Shown here: piece by piece, positions 42,584 to 51,907 of the stretch | Layout: each line of letters starts with the position of its first letter | Position numbering within the stretch: position 1 is the stretch's first letter | From: an uncultured Muribaculaceae bacterium | Lineage (GTDB): Bacteria > Bacteroidota > Bacteroidia > Bacteroidales > Muribaculaceae | NCBI GenBank assembly: GCA_910576935.1 | Contig: CAJTKG010000004.1 | Location: 1 to 64,000, forward strand | Direction: 5' to 3' | DNA length: 64,000 nt | Made by a program: the position numbers and the translations under genes | Notes under the pieces: generated by a model | Database searches by the model: none | What the model was told of the DNA's origin: nothing | What the model saw: the letters and a program-made list of their open reading frames with translations, nothing else

Positions 42584-43477
42584 ATGATCACCAAAGACAA
42601 AATTACTGAAATTTTCTGTCTTGCAGATGATTTCTGCAAGTATTTTTCATCCGGACTCAAAAAACGCCGGATCTGCGATGGCAAAGTGCACAGAAATAAG
42701 CCCGGACGACTTTCTGATGCCGAAGTCATCACGATTCTGATATTGTCACAGCAAGGGCATCCGTTGCCTCAAACACTTTTACACCCGGTATGTATGCAGG
42801 CGTCTGACGCACCTGTTCCCCAAGACGGTATCATACAACAGGTTAGTGGAGTCGCAGAAATCAGTGCTGCTGCCTCTGTCGATATTCATCAAGGAGGTGC
42901 TGCCGGACACATGCACCGGCATTGCCTACGTTGGCTCCACCCCGTTAAGGATCTGCAAGCAACAGCGGATACTCATCCTTAAGACGTTCAAGGGGATAGC
43001 CCAACGCGGGAAATGCTCGATGGGATGGTTCTTCGGATTCAAGCTGCATCTGATTATCAATGACAGGGGCGAGATTCTGAACTTTATGTTCACTCCGGCG
43101 AACGTGGATGACCGCGAACCCCTTTATTCGGAGTCTTTCATCGAAAACGTCAAGGGTAAGTTTTGTGGTGACAAAGGTTATATCGGCAAGCAACTGTTTG
43201 AGTTCCTGTTCATGAACGGCATACAGCTTGTAACCAAGGTCAAGAGCAACATGAGGAACTTGTTGATGTCCGTCTATGACAAGATCATGCTCCGAAAAAG
43301 AGCCCTTGTCGAGTCTGTCAATGATGAACTTAAGAATATCGCCCAAATAGAACACTCAAGGCATCGGTCTTTTGCAAATTTCATCGCCAATGCCCGATAG
43401 CTGCTTATTGCTTCTTCCCTAAGAAGCCGTCGATTTCGCTGGAGTTCGTCTCTGACAATCAGTTGACTCTATTCTGA
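42584..43477 (+). pseudogene. IS982-family transposase, broken by two frameshifts
   Basis: The first frame starts at 42584 with ITKDKITEIFCLADDFCKYF, typical of IS982 transposases. Near 42752 the reading must shift to continue as HSKGIRCLKHFYTRYVCRRL and then QKSVLLPLSIFIKEV, GIAYVGSTPLRICK, FKGIAQRGKCSMGWFFGFKLHL, VDDREPLY, GDKGYIGK and ESVNDELKNIAQIEHSRHRS, which include the DDE region. A second shift near 43395 restores the ending AAYCFFPKKPSI with the stop at 43477. Both shifts look like small indels, so the transposase is probably inactive. Confidence 0.88.
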
Positions 43478-43506
43478 TTGTTTATATCGAGCTCACGTTA
43501 AATAAC

Positions 43507-43544
43507 AACGGCAACTGGTCAATATATACCGGTTGCCGTTTTGC
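43507..43544 (+). terminator. Terminator beyond the IS
   Basis: AACGGCAACTGG (43507-43518) pairs with CCGGTTGCCGTT (43529-43540) and TTT follows. Because the IS lies between, this is probably the original terminator of the BspA-like gene. Confidence 0.75.
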
Positions 43545-43598
43545 CTACTATTATGATATAGACGCCGAATACAATTTCATTAATAGGACTTAGTGAGT

Positions 43599-44447
43599 TC
43601 AATTTAATGTGTTATAATCTGTTGCTTCCAACTGTTTTTTTATCGCGCGGTAGCGGTTGGGGCTGGTGCCGGTGAGGTGTCTGAACATGCGGTTGAAGTA
43701 GGGTATGCTATTGAAGCCGCATTCGTAGGCTATGTCTGACACGGCTGAGGTGCCTGATTGAAGCAGGCTGCATGCTTTGGCGATGCGCATGCGGTTGAGG
43801 TATGAGATGTATGATTGGCCGGTTGACTTTTTGAAAAAATAGCAGAATGCCGAACGGTTCATGCCGACATGGTGGGCGATATCGGCGATGGTTATGTTGT
43901 GAGTCATGTTGCATGATGTGTAGATTCTTATGCGATCGAGGCGTTCGTCGCTTTTATTGCGTTTTAAAGCCGAGCCTTGAGGCAGATTCTCGCCCGCCGA
44001 TGTCAGCAAAGTGATTAGTTCGAACATCGCGAGGCTTTGTCCGATGCGGTCAATATGTTGCAATCGTTGCATTACGGCTATAATTTTTTCTTTTCTGACA
44101 GTGTCGGGTGTGAATGCTGCCTGTTGTTCGATCAGGCGGCTGATATTTTCTGCCACAGGTCCAAATGTCTTGGCACAAGAATATAGAAAACTGTCATTGA
44201 ATTTGACTGTGATGTTTGCGATATTGCCTTCGTTGTCGGTCGAATCGTCGTCAAAATTCCAACAATGGGGAATGCCCGGTGGTACAACGACAAGATCGCC
44301 GTCGGCAAAGCGAGATTTTGTGTCACCTATGGTTTTTGTTCCCGATCCTTTCACGACGAGTGATACTTCCCAGTCATTCTGGCTGTGAAGGCCGATCTGT
44401 TCGGCAGGTTTTAATCTGACGGCATCGACAATGAATTCAGGTTTCAT
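43599..44447 (-). CDS. AraC-family transcriptional regulator
   Basis: 282 residues: a cupin-like N-terminal sensor (about 1-130, with WEVSLVVKGSGTKTIGD and VVPPGIPHCWNFDD) and a C-terminal AraC double helix-turn-helix (about 180-272, NITIADIAHHVGMNRSAFCYFFKKSTGQS, in pieces, and SDIAYECGFNSIPYFNRMFRHLTGTSPNRYR). Sugar or glycan-derived signals are usual for this type. It is divergent from the acyltransferase at 44551, a probable target. Confidence 0.92.
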   Translation of the reverse strand: MKPEFIVDAVRLKPAEQIGLHSQNDWEVSLVVKGSGTKTIGDTKSRFADGDLVVVPPGIPHCWNFDDDSTDNEGNIANITVKFNDSFLYSCAKTFGPVAENISRLIEQQAAFTPDTVRKEKIIAVMQRLQHIDRIGQSLAMFELITLLTSAGENLPQGSALKRNKSDERLDRIRIYTSCNMTHNITIADIAHHVGMNRSAFCYFFKKSTGQSYISYLNRMRIAKACSLLQSGTSAVSDIAYECGFNSIPYFNRMFRHLTGTSPNRYRAIKKQLEATDYNTLN

Positions 44448-44468
44448 CTATGCTTGGATTATATTCTG

Positions 44469-44476
44469 CAAATATA
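44469..44476 (-). promoter_or_regulatory. -7 box of the AraC-type gene
   Basis: Minus strand TATATTTG, exact TAnnTTTG, 22 bases upstream of the ATG at 44447. Confidence 0.45.
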
Positions 44477-44524
44477 AGATAATTATTTGTGATTATAATG
44501 CAATTTAAAAATAAGTCAGATGAT

Positions 44525-44532
44525 TAATTTTG
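44525..44532 (+). promoter_or_regulatory. -7 box of the acyltransferase gene
   Basis: TAATTTTG matches TAnnTTTG and ends 18 bases before the ATG at 44551; the -33 box is poor, which fits activator dependence. Confidence 0.45.
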
Positions 44533-44550
44533 CGACAAAATCAATATCCT

Positions 44551-45717
44551 ATGATGTCAGATGATTCTATATTGCGAAGTCGTCCGAGACTTGAGATTCT
44601 TGATGGTCTGCGTGGTGTGGCTGCTATGATTGTGGTGGCCTTTCATCTTTTTGAGACTTATTCTAAGGGCCCTTCTTTTCAGATTATCAACCACGGTTAT
44701 CTTGCAGTAGATTTTTTCTTTGTCCTCTCGGGGTTTGTCATCGGATATGCCTATGACGGACGTTGGTGCAAGGGTATGACGGCGGGACGTTTTTTCGTGC
44801 GACGCATCGTGCGACTGCAGCCGATGGTTGTGTTGGGCACATTGATCGGGGCGTTCTGGTTTTACTTCGGTGATGCCCCGGCTTTTCCGGCTGTGATGGA
44901 GACGCCATGGTGGAAAGTGTTGTTAATATTGCTGATGGCTTCGTTTATGTTCCCGACGCCGCCTTCGATGGATATACGCGGATGGCAGGAAATCAATCCG
45001 CTCAACGGTGCGCAATGGTCTCTGCTGTGGGAATATATAGGCAATATACTCTATGCTTTTGTTTTCAGAAGATTGTCTAAGTTATGGCTTGGCGTTGCGG
45101 TGGCTTTTTCGTCGCTGCTTGTGATTGACCTTGCATTTGACATAGACACATTCGGATTGCTTGAGGCGCGAAAATACGCGCAATATACGGTTATCGGCGG
45201 TTTCGGTCTGACCGCCGACCAGATTTATATAGGCATCTGCCGGCTGATGTATCCGTTTTTCGCCGGATTGTTGCTTTACAGACTTTCGCGCTGCCGCATC
45301 GACATTGGTAAAGATGCTTTTTTATGGTGTTCCGCGGTCTTGGCTATGGTTTTGTCTTTTCCCCATGTCGGTGGTGATGATATGCCATGGCTCAACGGTC
45401 TATATTGCGCAGTTGTAATATTGTTGGTTTTTCCCGCGATAGTTGCGGCAGGGGCGGCCGGTCAACTGAAAGGGCGAAATATGACGGCTCTGTGCCGTTT
45501 TCTCGGTATGATTTCATATCCGTTATATATCACTCATTACCCGATGATATACGTGCAGATGAAATGGGCCGCGCAGCATGCCGATGCGCCGTTATCAACG
45601 CATATTTTTGTGGCGGTTAGTATATTTATGGCTTCGATTGCAGTTGCATATGCCGCTGTCAAGGTTTATGATATTCCTATGAGAACTTGGTTGAATGAAA
45701 AATTTATCAAACGATAA
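44551..45717 (+). CDS. Membrane acyltransferase (acyltransferase 3 family)
   Basis: A 388-residue integral membrane protein with about ten helices. The family signature is complete at the N-terminus: RLEILDGLRGVAAMIVVAFHLFE with the catalytic His, then YLAVDFFFVLSGFVIGYAYDGRW and FFVRRIVRLQP. Members O-acylate surface sugars such as LPS, capsule or peptidoglycan. The ATG at 44551 fits the promoter better than an upstream TTG. It is followed by the VOC gene after 5 bases. Confidence 0.92.
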   Translation: MMSDDSILRSRPRLEILDGLRGVAAMIVVAFHLFETYSKGPSFQIINHGYLAVDFFFVLSGFVIGYAYDGRWCKGMTAGRFFVRRIVRLQPMVVLGTLIGAFWFYFGDAPAFPAVMETPWWKVLLILLMASFMFPTPPSMDIRGWQEINPLNGAQWSLLWEYIGNILYAFVFRRLSKLWLGVAVAFSSLLVIDLAFDIDTFGLLEARKYAQYTVIGGFGLTADQIYIGICRLMYPFFAGLLLYRLSRCRIDIGKDAFLWCSAVLAMVLSFPHVGGDDMPWLNGLYCAVVILLVFPAIVAAGAAGQLKGRNMTALCRFLGMISYPLYITHYPMIYVQMKWAAQHADAPLSTHIFVAVSIFMASIAVAYAAVKVYDIPMRTWLNEKFIKR

Positions 45718-45722
45718 TATCA

Positions 45723-46109
45723 ATGAGAATAAATCATATAGCTTTGTATGTAACCGATCTTGAGCGGGCCAAGATTTTTCTTGAAGACTATTTCGCCGGC
45801 GTGGCAGGTGCTCGTTATAATAATGCCGTCACCGGCTTTTCGTCATATTTCATTTCGTTGGACGGTTTTGCAAGCATAGAGATCATGACGCGTCCCGCAG
45901 TCTGCGCTTCGGCTATCCGCGGACTGTATGATCTCGGATTTGCCCATGTTGCAATTTCGGTGGGCAGCAGGAAAGCTGTCGATGCAATGACCTGCCGTTT
46001 GGCTGATGACGGCTATGAGCTGCTGAGCGGTCCGCGTGTCACCGGCGACGGATATTATGAGAGCTGTGTAAGGATATTTGACGGCATAGTCATCGAACTT
46101 TGTGAGTAG
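45723..46109 (+). CDS. VOC-superfamily (glyoxalase/bleomycin-resistance-like) protein
   Basis: 128 residues with two beta-alpha-beta-beta-beta modules; MRINHIALYVTDLERAKIFLEDYF is the module start with its metal-binding His, and FAHVAISVGSRKAVDAM the second. The final DGIVIELCE provides the Glu ligand. VOC proteins act in metabolite isomerisation or detoxification; substrate unknown. Likely co-transcribed with the acyltransferase. Confidence 0.88.
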   Translation: MRINHIALYVTDLERAKIFLEDYFAGVAGARYNNAVTGFSSYFISLDGFASIEIMTRPAVCASAIRGLYDLGFAHVAISVGSRKAVDAMTCRLADDGYELLSGPRVTGDGYYESCVRIFDGIVIELCE

Positions 46110-46151
46110 TTTTACGTTATAAAACAGAATATGTTTTGTGTTAATCAATAA

Positions 46152-46580
46152 ATGGCATTGAAATATACACCTGAAAATATTACTTCGCTTGGTGAAGACG
46201 AAGTGTTTGTCTTTGGCAGCAATCTTGCCGGGATACATGCCGGCGGCGGGGCTCGGGTTGCTTTGAAACACTTTGGAGCCAAAATGGGCCAGGGTGTCGG
46301 TATGCAAGGACAGTCATATGCCATACCAACCATGCAGGGAGGTATCGAGACTATCAAACCGTATGTCGATGATTTCATAGAGCTGGCCCGTGAATGGGAT
46401 CAGACGACATTCTATGTCACCCGCATAGGTTGTGGTATTGCCGGCTTCAAGGATTCTGAAATTGCTCCGCTGTTTGCCGAGGCACGCGACCTTTATAATG
46501 TGAGGCTACCCGAATCGTTTGTCAAGGAGATAGATCGTCTTAGAGCGAATGGTCGCCTGCCTTCTGCCGATTGTCAGTGA
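46152..46580 (+). CDS. Macro-like/A1S_2505-type protein
   Basis: 142 residues, soluble. The core DEVFVFGSNLAGIHAGGGARVALKHFGA (given in two parts: FVFGSNLAGIHAGGGA, then ARVALKHFGA) followed by GQSYAIPTM and FYVTRIGCGIAGF is characteristic of a small family listed as A1S_2505 phage-type non-structural proteins, whose motifs resemble ADP-ribose-binding macrodomains. A nucleotide or ADP-ribose ligand is inference. It starts 42 bases after the VOC gene. Confidence 0.72.
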   Translation: MALKYTPENITSLGEDEVFVFGSNLAGIHAGGGARVALKHFGAKMGQGVGMQGQSYAIPTMQGGIETIKPYVDDFIELAREWDQTTFYVTRIGCGIAGFKDSEIAPLFAEARDLYNVRLPESFVKEIDRLRANGRLPSADCQ

Positions 46581-46613
46581 GCTAAATCGGTATTTTTCGT
46601 TCGGAGGTTCTTA

Positions 46614-47045
46614 TCATTTGTTGCCGGTGATATTGCCGGTGGCTATGTTGTAGCTCAGTGTGGTATCGGTTGTGACGACTGTATAGGAGCGTTTGTCGCG
46701 CGACATGCTGTATACTCGATCAAGACATTGGGTTTCGCTAAGATAATTGTATAGGGCGGGTGGGAGTTGGTCGAATAGGAGCACTTCAGGCAATATGTTG
46801 CCGCGGCCGTTGATGTCGGTCCATTGGTAGTCTGAGTCGAATGTCAGTGAAGGTGCGCCTGAGAGTACTACATGATAACTGCCCGCAGTAGTACTGTAAG
46901 ATGTTACTGCCGTGTTTGGAAAATATTGGGCAACAAAGCGGGCTATGGGGTCGGGGAGCGAGTCCCAGGCATCGTTGTTATGGCATCCGGTGAATGTGAA
47001 AGGGATAACGAGCAAGAGTATTATAAAGATTATAGAGCGTTTCAT
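46614..47045 (-). CDS. PepSY-like (DUF2874) lipoprotein
   Basis: 143 residues. The start at 47045 yields signal MKRSIIFIILLLVIPFTFTG with lipobox FTGC (Cys21). The mature protein has the PepSY-like pattern LPDPIARFVAQYFPNTAVTSYS followed by YHVVLSGAPSLTFDSDYQWTDI and a second half-repeat (LFDQLPPALYNYLSE). Such proteins are periplasmic in Bacteroidota; no enzymatic role is known. Ends near 46614 with no clear terminator. Confidence 0.8.
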   Translation of the reverse strand: MKRSIIFIILLLVIPFTFTGCHNNDAWDSLPDPIARFVAQYFPNTAVTSYSTTAGSYHVVLSGAPSLTFDSDYQWTDINGRGNILPEVLLFDQLPPALYNYLSETQCLDRVYSMSRDKRSYTVVTTDTTLSYNIATGNITGNK

Positions 47046-47151
47046 AGTAGGCGGAAGAGTTGGTGATTTATATAAATCATCAACATTAAGTAAAGCCTTT
47101 TTGTTTGATTTAACCACTGTTAATGTATAGTTGCGCGGATTTGTCGGGTTG

Positions 47152-48627
47152 TTATTTACGCCAGAATGCAGGTGTGAATACAAGCAGGACGGTAAAAATC
47201 TCGAGACGACCTATGAGCATGAGCATCGACAGCACCCATTTGCCAACGTCGGGCAATAGTTCGTAAGATCCGCCGTAGCCCGTTATGCCGGCACCGAGGC
47301 CGGTGTTGGATATGGCTGAGAAGGCCGAGAAGAATGAGTCAAAAATCGGGATATCGAAAGCTGATAGTACTACTCCGCCTACTCCGATGAGCAGGGTATA
47401 GATACATAGAAAAGCGATGACTTTGCTGACGATATCGGGGTTGATTACACGGTCGTTTATACGCACTGACATTATAGAGCGGGGATAGATGCACCGGTAT
47501 AGCTCGTTACGGCAGTTTTTAAGGAGATAAAGCAACCGGTCGAGTTTCGCGCCGCCGCTGGTCGAACCGGCGCAGGCGCCGAAAAACATCATAAAGAACA
47601 TAAGCGACATGACAAAGGGCCCCCAGTTTTCATAGTTGGTGGCAGAGAAACCGGTCGATGTCATGGTAGAAACAATCTGGAAGAGAGGGTCGATTGTGAT
47701 ATCTTCCCAGGTGTGAAATCTGCCGCGCGAGATAATCGTGATCACAAACAGCACCATGAAAACGGCAATTGAGACTACGTAGGTGCGGAAGACGTCATTG
47801 CGTTGCACGTCGTTGAAGTTGCCGCACATAGCTTTGAAGATTAAGGCGAAGTTGACGCCGCCGAGAAACATGAAAATTGTCAGGACTACTTTGACATAGA
47901 CAGAGTTGTAAGAGGCTATCGAGTCGGCTTCGGTTGAGAAGCCGCCTGTCGAGATGGCTCCGAAGGCATGGCAGATGCTTTCGAAGAAATTCATCGGGCC
48001 AAGCCACAACAGGAATACGAGTATCACGGTCAGCAGCAGATATACGCCCCAGAGAGTCTTGGCTGTCTGACTGACGCGCGGACGCAGTTTGTCGTGTGTT
48101 ATGCCGGTGACTTCAGCGTTGAACATCTGCATGCCACCCGAGGAGTTGAGCATCGGTATTACAGCGAGAGTGAAGAGTATTATACCCATACCGCCGATCC
48201 ACTGCATCATTGCGCGCCATATCTGTATGCCGTGGCTCATGTTCTCGATAGAGTCGAGCACGGATGCTCCGGTGGTAGTGAAGCCTGACATGGCCTCGAA
48301 GAATGCGTCGCTGACCGACACAGGCGTCGAGCTGAAAATAAAAGGCATCATGCCGAAGACGGAGAAGACAATCCAGACTATCGATGTCAGTAGAAATCCC
48401 TCGCGTTTGCCGGTCTTGTGGCTTCGTGGGCGTATATATCGTGTCAGGCAAAAACCTGTGGCGGCCGTGGCGCCTGCTGTTATACCGAATGGCATGATGT
48501 CGGCCTCGTCATAGATAAGGCAGGTTATAGTCGGCAGGAGCATAAACAGCGATTCGATCATCAGCAGCCAGCCGGTGATGCGGATGATCATGAGTATGTT
48601 TATAAATTGTCGTTCGCTGTGTTTCAC
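47152..48627 (-). CDS. trkH: Trk/Ktr-type potassium transporter, membrane subunit
   Basis: A 491-residue membrane protein with the four-fold M1-P-M2 layout of K+ transporters. Selectivity-loop segments are visible: AMSGFTTTGASVLDSIE, AFGAISTGGFSTEADSI, STMTSTGFSATNYENWG and AISNTGLGAGITGYGG, each with the key Gly. It forms a complex with the TrkA protein encoded 8 bases upstream. Confidence 0.94.
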   Translation of the reverse strand: MKHSERQFINILMIIRITGWLLMIESLFMLLPTITCLIYDEADIMPFGITAGATAATGFCLTRYIRPRSHKTGKREGFLLTSIVWIVFSVFGMMPFIFSSTPVSVSDAFFEAMSGFTTTGASVLDSIENMSHGIQIWRAMMQWIGGMGIILFTLAVIPMLNSSGGMQMFNAEVTGITHDKLRPRVSQTAKTLWGVYLLLTVILVFLLWLGPMNFFESICHAFGAISTGGFSTEADSIASYNSVYVKVVLTIFMFLGGVNFALIFKAMCGNFNDVQRNDVFRTYVVSIAVFMVLFVITIISRGRFHTWEDITIDPLFQIVSTMTSTGFSATNYENWGPFVMSLMFFMMFFGACAGSTSGGAKLDRLLYLLKNCRNELYRCIYPRSIMSVRINDRVINPDIVSKVIAFLCIYTLLIGVGGVVLSAFDIPIFDSFFSAFSAISNTGLGAGITGYGGSYELLPDVGKWVLSMLMLIGRLEIFTVLLVFTPAFWRK

Positions 48628-48635
48628 ATCAATGG

Positions 48636-49970
48636 TCAGTTAAAAAGGCGTTCGACTTTGTGGATGGCGCCTGATAGGAAAAAGACAAGCACATGGTCGC
48701 CCGGCTCGAAGACGGTGTTGCCCGAAATGAGCATGCCTTTGCCGTCGCGTATCAGTCCGGCGAGGGTCAGGTCACGTGACAGACGCAGGTCCTTGACGGG
48801 GGCACGAGTGATTTTCGAGTCGGGTTTGACCTCGAGTTCAGCGACTTCGGCATCGCTGAGGGCAAGACATTTTGATGTCGACGAGTCGGCATCGAGAAGC
48901 AATTGGAAGATAGAGCTCGATGCCAGCAATTTTTTGTTTATGATTGTGCCGATATTGAGGTTTTCGGCCTGAGAAATGAACTGTAGATTCTCGACTTCGG
49001 CGATGGTTTTTTTGACGCCGAATTCTTTTGCTGTCAGGCATGCAAGAATGTTGGTTTCGGAACTGTCAGTCAGGGCGACGAAAGCGTCGGTGTCGTCAAT
49101 GCCGGCTTCAGTGAGCAGGTCGACGTCACGGCCGTCGCCGCATATGATCTCGGCAAACTCACATTTGCGCGGCAACTCGCGGCATGTATTGTAATCGTTG
49201 TCTATGATTTTGATTTTGAATCGGTCGCCGGCGAGTTTGGCCAGACGCACCGCTATCTTCGAGCCTCCCATGACGAGCACTTTGCGTATACGGCGCTCTG
49301 TTTTGCCGGTGAGGGCAAGCAGATCATTGACGTTGTCACGTGTAGTGGTGATATAGAGTATGTCGCCGGCCTCGATCGAGGCGTCACCGCGCGGTATGAT
49401 TGTCTCGTTGTTGCGTTTGATGGCTGAGACGTGGAAGTGGCGGTTTGTTGAAGCTATGTCTTTGAGGTATTGCCCGACAATCGGGGCCTCGGAACGCACA
49501 CGCACGCCGACGAGTATGATCTCGCCGTCGTGTAGCTCAAACCAGTGTCTCACCCATGAATGGTTTAGCGCTGTGATTATCTCTTGGGCTGCAAGGTGTT
49601 CGGGATATATCAGGCGATCGACTCCCATGCGCGTGACAAACTGTCTGTTGCGAGGTTCCATATAATCGTAATTATCTATGCGGGCTACCGTTATGGCCGC
49701 ACCGAGGGTCTTTGCCATCGAGCATGCCACAACGTTGTTGGTCTCGTGGGGTGTGACGGCGATAAAGAGATCACAAGAGCCCGCATTGGCTTCGCGGAGC
49801 GATTTAAATGAGGTCGGATTGCCGACGACGGTCAGGAGGTTGTAGTTGGCATCGAGTGTCTCAAGGCGCGAGGTATTCTCGTCGATGAGTGTTATTTCCT
49901 GTTCTTCTGTTGAGAGAAGTTTGGCGAGATGAGAGCCGACTTCACCGGCGCCTGCTATGACGATTTTCAT
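48636..49970 (-). CDS. trkA: Trk system potassium regulatory subunit TrkA
   Basis: 444 residues with two RCK units. The first has the NAD-binding IVIAGAGEVGSHLAKLL (3-19) and the acidic end TLIDENTSRLE; the second begins KVLVMGGSKIAVRLAKLAG near 230. Two TrkA-C regions (about 140-215 and 365-440) follow each. It gates TrkH in response to nucleotides. The start overlaps the dxs stop by 4 bases. Confidence 0.94.
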   Translation of the reverse strand: MKIVIAGAGEVGSHLAKLLSTEEQEITLIDENTSRLETLDANYNLLTVVGNPTSFKSLREANAGSCDLFIAVTPHETNNVVACSMAKTLGAAITVARIDNYDYMEPRNRQFVTRMGVDRLIYPEHLAAQEIITALNHSWVRHWFELHDGEIILVGVRVRSEAPIVGQYLKDIASTNRHFHVSAIKRNNETIIPRGDASIEAGDILYITTTRDNVNDLLALTGKTERRIRKVLVMGGSKIAVRLAKLAGDRFKIKIIDNDYNTCRELPRKCEFAEIICGDGRDVDLLTEAGIDDTDAFVALTDSSETNILACLTAKEFGVKKTIAEVENLQFISQAENLNIGTIINKKLLASSSIFQLLLDADSSTSKCLALSDAEVAELEVKPDSKITRAPVKDLRLSRDLTLAGLIRDGKGMLISGNTVFEPGDHVLVFFLSGAIHKVERLFN

Positions 49971-51907
49971 TTTTTTGATTTTTTATTCCGTGCTTTTTTT
50001 GAGACGGCATCGTAGATGGCGTCGCAGTCATAGCCGCAGATATGTTTGAGTTCGGCCGGTGTGCCTTGTGATATGAATCTGTCGGGTATTCCGAGACGTG
50101 TCACTTCAACATCGGGAGCATTGGCCGCGAACCATTCGGCGACAGCTCCGCCGAGTCCTCCGTTGACTGTGCCGTCTTCGACGGTGATGACCGGAGCGCC
50201 CGAGCGGGCGGCTTCTTCGAGTATGGCGGTGTCGATGGGCTTAAGGAAGATCATGTCATAGTGTGCGGCGCTGATGCCGGCGGCCTCGGCGCGGTCGAGG
50301 GCTCGTCTGACATCAGTGGCGACAGTGCCTATGCTCAGCACGGTGATGTCTGTGCCTTCGCGCAGTTTACGGCCGCGGCCGATTTCGAGACGTTTCATAT
50401 CGCAGTGCCAGTCGGGATTCTCTCCCTTGCCGCGCGGATAGCGTATGGCCATCGGGGCGTCGTCGGTCAGCGAGGCGGTGTAGAGCAGATGCCGCAGCAT
50501 GTGTTCATTGGCCGGTGCGGCCACGATGAGCCCCGGGATGGTGCGCAGATAGGCAAGATCGAAGGCGCCGTGGTGTGTCGCGCCGTCTTCACCGACGAGA
50601 CCGGCTCGGTCGAGGCAGAAAACAACAGGAAGCTTCTGAATCGCGACGTCGTGTATTATATGGTCGTAGCCTCGCTGCAGGAAGCTTGAGTATATACCGA
50701 CAAAGGGTTTGAGCCCGTCTTTTGCCATGCCTCCGGCAAAGGTGACAGCATGGCCTTCGGAGATGCCGACGTCGAAAACGCGGTCGGGCATCTCGGCCTG
50801 CATGGTCGAGATGGATGTGCCGCTTGGCATAGCCGCTGTAACGGCGACTATCTTGTTGTTGCCACGGGCGAGTTCGAGAAGGGTGTTGCCGAAGACATCC
50901 TGGAATTTCAGACGTTTGTCATCAGACGATAGAGTTTCAGAGCGAACGCCTGTCGCCGGGTCGAATTTGCCCGGAGCGTGCCATGATGCGGGATCTTTCT
51001 CGGCGGGGGCGTATCCTTTGCCTTTTACGGTGCGCAGATGTAGTATGCGCGGGCCGTTCATATCGCGTATGTCATTGAGGACTCTGACTATAGTCGGCAG
51101 GTCGTGGCCGTCAAACGGCCCGAAATATCTTATGTTGAGGCCTTCAAAGATGTTCTGCTGGTGACTGACCAGCGATTTTATACTGTTGTTGAACCGTAGT
51201 ATCGTACCGCGACGGCGGTCGGTTATGAGATGGAGTTTCTTCAGCAGTTTGAAAGTGCGGTAACGCAGATTGTTGTATGCTTTGCTTGTTGTAAGATGGG
51301 CGAGGTATGAGTTGAGAGACCCGACATTGCGGTCGATCGACATGTCGTTGTCATTGAGGATTATGAGCAAGTTGTTAGGGGTGTTGGCGGCGTTGTTGAT
51401 GCCTTCGAAGGCGAGGCCTCCGCTTATCGAAGCGTCTCCGATGACGGCGACGACATTGCGGGCAGGTTTGTCGCCGTTCAGACGCGAGGCTATTGCCATG
51501 CCCAATGCCGCCGAAATCGAATTTGAGGCGTGTCCGGCGGTGAATGTGTCATAGATGCTTTCGGCCGGGTTAGGGAATCCGCTCAGACCTCCCATGCGAC
51601 GGTTGTTGACAAATGCCTCGCGGCGTCCCGTCAACAATTTGTGTCCATAAGCCTGATGGCCTACGTCCCAGACGATTCGGTCGTATGGTGTGTTGAATAC
51701 ATAATGAAGTGCCACGGTCAACTCGACCGCACCCATGCTTGAGGCGAAATGTCCGGGATTGACCGATAGTGAGTCGATCAGAAAACGGCGTATCTCGTCG
51801 CATACCTGTGGCAGTTGTTCGGGCGCGAGGCGTCGGAGATCGGCCGGGCTCTCTATTTGCGACAAAAGTGTCGTCCCGACCGGGTCATTTGCGGTTGTTT
51901 CTGACAT
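49967..51907 (-). CDS. dxs: 1-deoxy-D-xylulose-5-phosphate synthase
   Basis: First enzyme of the MEP isoprenoid pathway, condensing pyruvate and glyceraldehyde-3-phosphate. The 646-residue protein has the thiamine-diphosphate motif GDASISGGLAFEGINNAA with the catalytic His in the WDVGHQAYGHKLL region, the HLRTVKGKGYAPAE segment, and DRAGLVGEDGATHHG of the transketolase pyrimidine domain. Start at 51907 is chosen for MSETTAND; it overlaps the small upstream gene by 23 bases. It shares an operon with trkA and trkH; the product would feed uppS. Confidence 0.96.
   Translation of the reverse strand: MSETTANDPVGTTLLSQIESPADLRRLAPEQLPQVCDEIRRFLIDSLSVNPGHFASSMGAVELTVALHYVFNTPYDRIVWDVGHQAYGHKLLTGRREAFVNNRRMGGLSGFPNPAESIYDTFTAGHASNSISAALGMAIASRLNGDKPARNVVAVIGDASISGGLAFEGINNAANTPNNLLIILNDNDMSIDRNVGSLNSYLAHLTTSKAYNNLRYRTFKLLKKLHLITDRRRGTILRFNNSIKSLVSHQQNIFEGLNIRYFGPFDGHDLPTIVRVLNDIRDMNGPRILHLRTVKGKGYAPAEKDPASWHAPGKFDPATGVRSETLSSDDKRLKFQDVFGNTLLELARGNNKIVAVTAAMPSGTSISTMQAEMPDRVFDVGISEGHAVTFAGGMAKDGLKPFVGIYSSFLQRGYDHIIHDVAIQKLPVVFCLDRAGLVGEDGATHHGAFDLAYLRTIPGLIVAAPANEHMLRHLLYTASLTDDAPMAIRYPRGKGENPDWHCDMKRLEIGRGRKLREGTDITVLSIGTVATDVRRALDRAEAAGISAAHYDMIFLKPIDTAILEEAARSGAPVITVEDGTVNGGLGGAVAEWFAANAPDVEVTRLGIPDRFISQGTPAELKHICGYDCDAIYDAVSKKARNKKSKK

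Larger units (their letters stand above)
42435..43499 (+). mobile_element. IS982-family insertion sequence, degenerate
   Basis: Terminal inverted repeats are AACGTGAGTTCGACATA at the left (42435-42451) and the complement of AACGTGAGCTCGATATA at the right (ending 43499), two mismatches in 17. The tetranucleotide AAAT at 42431-42434 is repeated at 43500-43503 as a target duplication. The length of 1065 bases and the internal transposase fit IS982. Confidence 0.85.

Noticed and set aside
40135..43600. tRNA-Met-integrated genomic island with att sites
   Set aside because: No direct repeat of the tRNA 3' end and no integrase was found; only composition and the IS support foreign origin.
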